From positions 1 through 9,395 of the forward strand of contig JACDCJ010000064.1 of assembly GCA_013817655.1 (NCBI GenBank): a stretch of 9,395 nt of DNA, in the 5' to 3' direction. Source of the stretch: Actinosomnolentus pattersoniae (SeqCode) (lineage in GTDB: Bacteria; Actinomycetota; UBA4738). Shown piece by piece: positions 5,837-9,395 of the stretch. The notes under the pieces are model-generated. The model searched no databases. It was not told where the DNA came from and saw only the letters and a list, made by a program, of their open reading frames with translations. Every line of letters begins with the position of its first letter. Within the stretch, counting starts at the first letter, position 1. The position numbers and the translations under genes were made by a program.

Positions 5837-6700
5837 TCACCGCTGCCCGCCGTCCAGGTACAGGTGGAGGAAAGCCATGGACTCCTCCCACACATCGTCC
5901 TCATAGGCCCTGGCGTGGCGCGTCCCCTCGAGGATCCGGAGCTGATTCGGGACCCCGACCCCGGTGAGCGCGTCGGCCATCGTGATGGCCTCCTCCACAG
6001 AAACGATCTCGTCGGTGCTGTTGGCGATGTAGGTCGGGGCGGCGCCTCCGTCGACGTGGAAGTACGGGGAGGCGGCGTCCCACTCGGCCGGGCACGTCTC
6101 CAGATCGCACCCGACGTAGTTGGTACGGTTCGACTGCGTTCCCTCCGTCTCCGCCAGACGAAGCTGCGTCGACCCGGACCAGGAGACCACGGCGTCGGCC
6201 CTTCCTCGACCGGCCTCTCCCGTGGTCCCGGCCATCATCGCGATGTTGCCGCCGGCGCTCGCGCCGAGAATTCCGACCTTGGTGCGGTCCGTCCCATAGA
6301 GGAGGGCGTTCGCCCGCACCCACCTCACTGCTGCGCGAAGATCCTGGACGGGCGCGATCGCGTGCCAGGTGCCTCCTGGTGGCGCGAGGCGATAGTTGGC
6401 CACGTACGCCACGAACCCCTCGGCCGCGAGCGTCTCGCCCTCCTCGACCCAGTCGATCTTGTCTCCGTCCTTCCAGGCTCCGCCGTGCAGGACGAGCACG
6501 CCGGGAAGCCCCTTGCCGCCGGCGGGGACGTACACATCCAGAGTCAGGACCACGCCGTCCACCACGCGATACGGGACGTCGAGATAAACGACGACGGGCG
6601 AGGCCGCCGCGGGCGCCACCGACAGGCACACGACCAACGCGATGAGCGCCGCGGCGGAGCGGGCGGTCGAAGAGTTTCGGATGCGCACCGTGTCGGCCAC
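5837..6700 (-). CDS. Secreted alpha/beta hydrolase (esterase/lipase, BD-FAE-like), copy 2 (287 aa)
   Basis: This is a paralogue of the protein at 3189-4016. Shared blocks include ASPYFxVD, TxYIANSTxE or LYIANSTxE, EGTxHxRxYEDxVW and AFLHxYLD. A signal peptide (Arg-containing start, then SAAALIALVVCLSVAPAAAS) predicts export, with cleavage near residue 34. Catalytic residues are complete: HGGAW (72-76), GASAG with Ser148, Asp230 in NSTDE, and His262 in GTRHARAYE. Cys198 and Cys203 match the pair in copy 1. An active extracytoplasmic ester hydrolase is predicted, substrate unknown. The start is uncertain: I took GTG at 6698-6700, but the ribosome site is weak and a second GTG four codons later is possible. 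It faces the hydrolase operon tail to tail and diverges from the flavoprotein gene. Confidence 0.87.
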   Translation of the reverse strand: MADTVRIRNSSTARSAAALIALVVCLSVAPAAASPVVVYLDVPYRVVDGVVLTLDVYVPAGGKGLPGVLVLHGGAWKDGDKIDWVEEGETLAAEGFVAYVANYRLAPPGGTWHAIAPVQDLRAAVRWVRANALLYGTDRTKVGILGASAGGNIAMMAGTTGEAGRGRADAVVSWSGSTQLRLAETEGTQSNRTNYVGCDLETCPAEWDAASPYFHVDGGAAPTYIANSTDEIVSVEEAITMADALTGVGVPNQLRILEGTRHARAYEDDVWEESMAFLHLYLDGGQR

Positions 6701-6788
6701 CTCGGGGTCCGGGCCCTCGCTTTGGGAGGGATATCTGTCAGCATCGGCACGACTAGTGGCGTGCTTGAGCGTTCGAGGAGCTCCCGAG

Positions 6789-6854
6789 ATGAGCGGGATG
6801 AACCCGAGGGAGATGAGGTCGAAGAAGGATCACGTCGACAGGGGTGGCCGTTGA
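6789..6854 (+). CDS. Possible 21-codon leader ORF before the flavoprotein gene
   Basis: ATG at 6789 opens a short frame reading MSGMNPREMRSKKDHVDRGG plus one more Arg, rich in charged residues. A good GAGGAG (6775-6780) sits 8 bases upstream, better than the site in front of the flavoprotein itself. The stop shares a base with the next start (TGATG at 6852-6856), so translation of the leader could hand ribosomes to the flavoprotein. No homology is recognised. A chance ORF is quite possible at this length. Confidence 0.35.
   Translation: MSGMNPREMRSKKDHVDRGGR
6840..6847 (+). promoter_or_regulatory. Weak Shine-Dalgarno of the flavoprotein gene
   Basis: AGGGGTGG ends six bases before the ATG at 6854. 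The Rossmann motif begins a few residues after this ATG (EFDVAIIGGGPAG), as expected for the family. This fixes the start even though the frame stays open for about 1.5 kb upstream. Confidence 0.5.
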
Positions 6855-8161
6855 TGGCCGGGCGACCCGAGTTCGACGTCGCGATCATCGGTGGAGGGCC
6901 GGCCGGGGCGACGCTCGGGGCGCTGCTCGCCATGGACGGCCGGCGGGCGGCGGTCCTCGAGCGCGACATCCATCCTCGGGACCACGTCGGGGAGTCGCTC
7001 ACGCCGTCGAACAACGCCATCTTCTCCCGAATCGGATTCCTGCCGAAGATGGAACAGGCCGGGTTCGTGCACAAGGAGGGAGTCGGATGGACGGCGCCGC
7101 GGTCTCCCGTATGGAAGTTCCTCGCCATCCGCACGTCCGACTTCCCCGCGCCCGGCGCCGTCCAGACCTACAGCTACAACGTCGAGCGCGACGAGTTCGA
7201 CCTCCTGTTGCTCCGGCACGCACACGAGCTCGGAGCGAAGGTCGTTCAGGGTGCCACGGTCAAGCGGGTGTTGTTCGAAGGGGAGCGCGCGATCGGCGTG
7301 CGGGTCGAGTTGTCCGGAGGATGGGAGGAGGACGTGCTGGCCCGGGTGGTGGTCGACGCGTCGGGACGCCGATGCTTCCTCGCGAACCAGCTCGGGATCC
7401 GGCGAAAGGACCCGGACTTCAACCAGTTCTCGATCTTCTCGTGGTTCCGAGGCGTCAAGCCCCACCCGCCCGGCTACGAAGGCTTCGTCTTCTTCCACTT
7501 CCTCGGGCTGGAGCGAGCGTGGGGCTGGCACATCCCCATCAAGAACGGGGTCTGCTCCATGGGCGTCGTGACCGACAAGGCGAACTTCGGCAAGTCCGGG
7601 AAGACCCACGACGAGTTCTTCGAGAGCCTCGTCCAGCGGAATCGCACATTCCGGGCCGTGATGGAGGATGCGGTCCGGATCAAGCCATGGTGGATCGAGG
7701 GAGACTATTCCTACCAGATGGACACGATAGTGGGGGATGGTTGGCTCATGATCGGCGACGCCTTTCGCTTCGTGGATCCAATCTTCTCCTCGGGGATCGA
7801 CGTGGCCACCTACTCGGCGAGCTACGCGTTCGACGCCATCGTCAAGTCCTGGTCGGAGGGCGAGGAGGCAGCGGCCTTCGCCGAGTACGAGCGTACGGTG
7901 AACGAGGGGGTCGACGTCTGGTACGAGACCACCGACCAGTTCTACCGGCTTCAGCAGCTCTTCAGCCGGTTCTCGCTCGACCGCCGCTACAAGGAGGACA
8001 TCGCGCGTGCGCTCCAGGGCAACCCGTACAAGCCGGAGAATCGCGACAGGGCCCGGCGGGTGTTGAAGGACATGCGAGACGCCTACCGGGACGTCATGGC
8101 GGATCCCCACAACCTGCTCCGTCCCGGCGCCCTGGACGTGCCGGCCGAGGCGCAGGCGTGA
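6854..8161 (+). CDS. FAD-dependent oxidoreductase, tryptophan-halogenase-like (435 aa)
   Basis: The N-terminal FAD Rossmann motif is VAIIGGGPAGAT (9-20). HVGESLTP (44-51) and WGWHIPI (223-229) match GESxxP and WxWxIP, hallmarks of flavin-dependent halogenases. The second FAD motif is GDAFRFVDPIFSSG (301-314). Lys74 in FVHKEG is a candidate for the halogenase active-site lysine. The length suits the shorter carrier- or phenol-type members rather than the tryptophan halogenases of about 530 aa. The family also contains dehydrogenases and hydroxylases that do not halogenate, so the substrate and even halogenation remain open. The protein is cytoplasmic with no signal peptide. The C-terminal 100 residues are charged and helical. 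The stop overlaps the aroA start as GTGA, implying cotranslation. The nearby ACP makes a carrier-tethered substrate possible. Confidence 0.82.
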   Translation: MAGRPEFDVAIIGGGPAGATLGALLAMDGRRAAVLERDIHPRDHVGESLTPSNNAIFSRIGFLPKMEQAGFVHKEGVGWTAPRSPVWKFLAIRTSDFPAPGAVQTYSYNVERDEFDLLLLRHAHELGAKVVQGATVKRVLFEGERAIGVRVELSGGWEEDVLARVVVDASGRRCFLANQLGIRRKDPDFNQFSIFSWFRGVKPHPPGYEGFVFFHFLGLERAWGWHIPIKNGVCSMGVVTDKANFGKSGKTHDEFFESLVQRNRTFRAVMEDAVRIKPWWIEGDYSYQMDTIVGDGWLMIGDAFRFVDPIFSSGIDVATYSASYAFDAIVKSWSEGEEAAAFAEYERTVNEGVDVWYETTDQFYRLQQLFSRFSLDRRYKEDIARALQGNPYKPENRDRARRVLKDMRDAYRDVMADPHNLLRPGALDVPAEAQA

Positions 8162-9395
8162 GTGCCGTCGTGGGGTCGTCCGCGCGTCCACTCACGGGGG
8201 TCCGGCGTGTGCCCGGGGACAAGTCCATCTCGCACCGCGTGGCCATCCTCGGCGCCATGGCCCCGGGAACCACTGTCGTCAGCGGCTTCTCCCCCGCCGG
8301 CGACTGCCGCGCCTCCGTCCGGGCCCTAGAGCAGCTCGGCGTGAAGATAGAGCAGGAAGGAGATGTGGCCCGGATCGAAGGGGCCGGGCCGTCCCGCCTG
8401 CGCCCGCCCGATCGCCCGATCGACTGCGAGCGATCGGCCACCACGATGCGGCTTCTGGGCGGGGTCCTCGCCGGAGCTGCGTTCCCCGCGACGCTAACGG
8501 GCGACCCCCAGCTGCTCGCCCGCCCGATGGGCAGGCTCGCCGAGCCCCTGCGGTCGATGGGAGCGGGAGTCGAGCTGGCTGAGGGCGACCACGGACCGGT
8601 CACGGTACGGGGCGGGCCGCTCACGGGGTTCGACTATCGCCTCCCCGTCGCGAGCGCCCAGGTCAAGTCGGCCGTGCTCCTCGCCGGACTGCAGGCGGAG
8701 GGGACGACGACCGTTGTCGAGGCTCTTCCCAGCCGTGACCACACCGAACGGCTGCTCGAGGCGATGGGGGCGCCCATCCAGCGATCCCGGCCGAATGGGG
8801 AGGTCCGGACGGTGGTCCGGCGGGGCAGCCTTAGTCCGATCGCCCTGGACGTGCCCGGCGACCTCTCCTCGGCGGCGCCCCTCGTGGCCGCGGCCGCAAT
8901 CGTCCCCGGATCGGACATGGTGATCCGAGGCGTCGGGCTCAACCCGACTCGAGCGGGCTTCTTGAGGGTCCTTCGCCGAATGGGAGCCGACATCGAGGTC
9001 GATGTCAGGTCGGATCGACCCGAGCCGGTCGGCGACCTGAGGGTCCGATCGGGGTCGCTCACCGGGACGATCGTCGACGCAGAGGAGGTCCCCGCTACGA
9101 TCGACGAGCTCCCCTTGATCGGTTTGCTCGGAGCCGTCGCGGAGGGCGAGACGGTCGTTCGGGGGGCCGAGGAACTCCGCCTGAAGGAGAGCGACCGGAT
9201 CACCGGACTCGTCGCGGGCCTCCGCGCCATGGGCGCCGACGTCGAGGAGCTCCCGGGCGGCTTCGTAGTGAACGGACCCACCCGGCTGCGAGGGGGTGCG
9301 TGCGACGCCCGCGAGGATCACCGTCTCGCCATGGCCTTCGCGGTCGCCGGCCTCATCAGCACCGCACCGGTGCACGTGACCGGCCTCCGCTACAC
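8158..9395 (+). CDS. aroA: 3-phosphoshikimate 1-carboxyvinyltransferase (EPSP synthase), class II-like; runs off the right edge
   Basis: Joins shikimate-3-phosphate and phosphoenolpyruvate in the sixth step of the shikimate pathway, in the cytoplasm. About 412 codons are present, nearly the full usual length of about 430. Motifs: VPGDKSISHR with Lys22; SAQVK (166-170), SRDHTER (192-198) and NPTR (262-265), all typical of class II enzymes; GDLSSAA (234-240); TIDELP with Asp316; LKESDR (342-347) with Glu344; EDHRLAMAF (386-394). The normally conserved GNxGT loop reads CERSATTMR (90-98), so Gly-Asn is replaced by Glu-Arg and the next Gly by Ala94. The Ala matches the natural class II state at the position equivalent to E. 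coli Gly96, but the Glu-Arg change is unusual. The GTG start at 8158 overlaps the previous stop, with GAGG 7 bases upstream. Confidence 0.93.
   Translation, partial: MSAVVGSSARPLTGVRRVPGDKSISHRVAILGAMAPGTTVVSGFSPAGDCRASVRALEQLGVKIEQEGDVARIEGAGPSRLRPPDRPIDCERSATTMRLLGGVLAGAAFPATLTGDPQLLARPMGRLAEPLRSMGAGVELAEGDHGPVTVRGGPLTGFDYRLPVASAQVKSAVLLAGLQAEGTTTVVEALPSRDHTERLLEAMGAPIQRSRPNGEVRTVVRRGSLSPIALDVPGDLSSAAPLVAAAAIVPGSDMVIRGVGLNPTRAGFLRVLRRMGADIEVDVRSDRPEPVGDLRVRSGSLTGTIVDAEEVPATIDELPLIGLLGAVAEGETVVRGAEELRLKESDRITGLVAGLRAMGADVEELPGGFVVNGPTRLRGGACDAREDHRLAMAFAVAGLISTAPVHVTGLRY

Noticed and set aside
6600..6650. Possible lipobox (VVC) in the signal peptide of the second secreted esterase
   Set aside because: The residue before Cys25 is Val rather than Gly, Ala or Ser. 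The hydrophobic core continues past the Cys to a normal signal peptidase I site (APAAAS).
5348..6853. Long in-frame open stretch upstream of the flavoprotein that would add about 500 residues
   Set aside because: It is antisense to the secreted esterase and out of frame with the hydrolase before it. Its Arg/Gly/Pro-rich translation looks like a shadow of GC-rich coding DNA. The FAD motif sits at the expected distance from the ATG at 6854.
6830..8191. 453-codon open frame antisense to the flavoprotein gene
   Set aside because: The sense frame has clear FAD and halogenase-type motifs. The antisense translation has no recognisable domain and an Arg/Asp/Val-biased composition typical of GC-rich antisense frames.
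8494..9375. 293-codon open frame antisense to aroA
   Set aside because: The sense frame is an unmistakable EPSP synthase. The antisense product is low in hydrophobic residues and has no motif.

Overview
This 9.4 kb window is GC-rich bacterial DNA. Coding is dense, several starts are GTG, two gene junctions overlap as GTGA, and the C/G bias at third codon positions is strong. Together with a DUF3179 protein and a possibly leaderless start, this fits a high-GC lineage such as Actinomycetota or a similar uncultured soil or groundwater phylum. No rRNA marker is present, so the assignment is an inference. I see no tRNA, rRNA, CRISPR array, insertion sequence or integrase. No gene-free stretch exceeds about 155 bases.

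Left block (1-1200, minus strand): an acyl carrier protein is followed by the N-terminal 259 codons of a polyprenyl-phosphate sugar-1-phosphate transferase, the membrane enzyme that begins exopolysaccharide or glycan assembly. The transferase runs off the left edge. A short region at 1136-1200, with a -10-like box readable on both strands, separates this block from the rightward genes.

Centre (1201-5822, plus strand): a 610-aa DUF3179 protein carries an extra duplicated C-terminal module. After a 155-bp gap holding an 11-bp interrupted inverted repeat come a secreted alpha/beta hydrolase and two cytoplasmic alpha/beta-hydrolase-fold proteins. The last two resemble the 'hydrolase 2' and 'hydrolase 1' families of exosortase/exopolysaccharide loci. 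Both have unorthodox nucleophile elbows, with Arg in one and Cys in the other, and their genes overlap by four bases. A second secreted hydrolase (5837-6700, minus), clearly a paralogue of the first, converges on them.

Right block (6789-9395, plus strand): a possible 21-codon leader ORF ends on the start codon of a flavin-dependent, tryptophan-halogenase-like oxidoreductase. The oxidoreductase gene overlaps by four bases a class II-like EPSP synthase gene (aroA), which runs off the right edge.

Taken together, the ACP, glycan-initiating transferase and exosortase-type hydrolase pair suggest a cell-envelope or exopolysaccharide locus with an acyl or small-molecule modification branch. The flavoprotein could act on a carrier-bound or small aromatic substrate. 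That functional link is an inference. The individual family assignments are much firmer.
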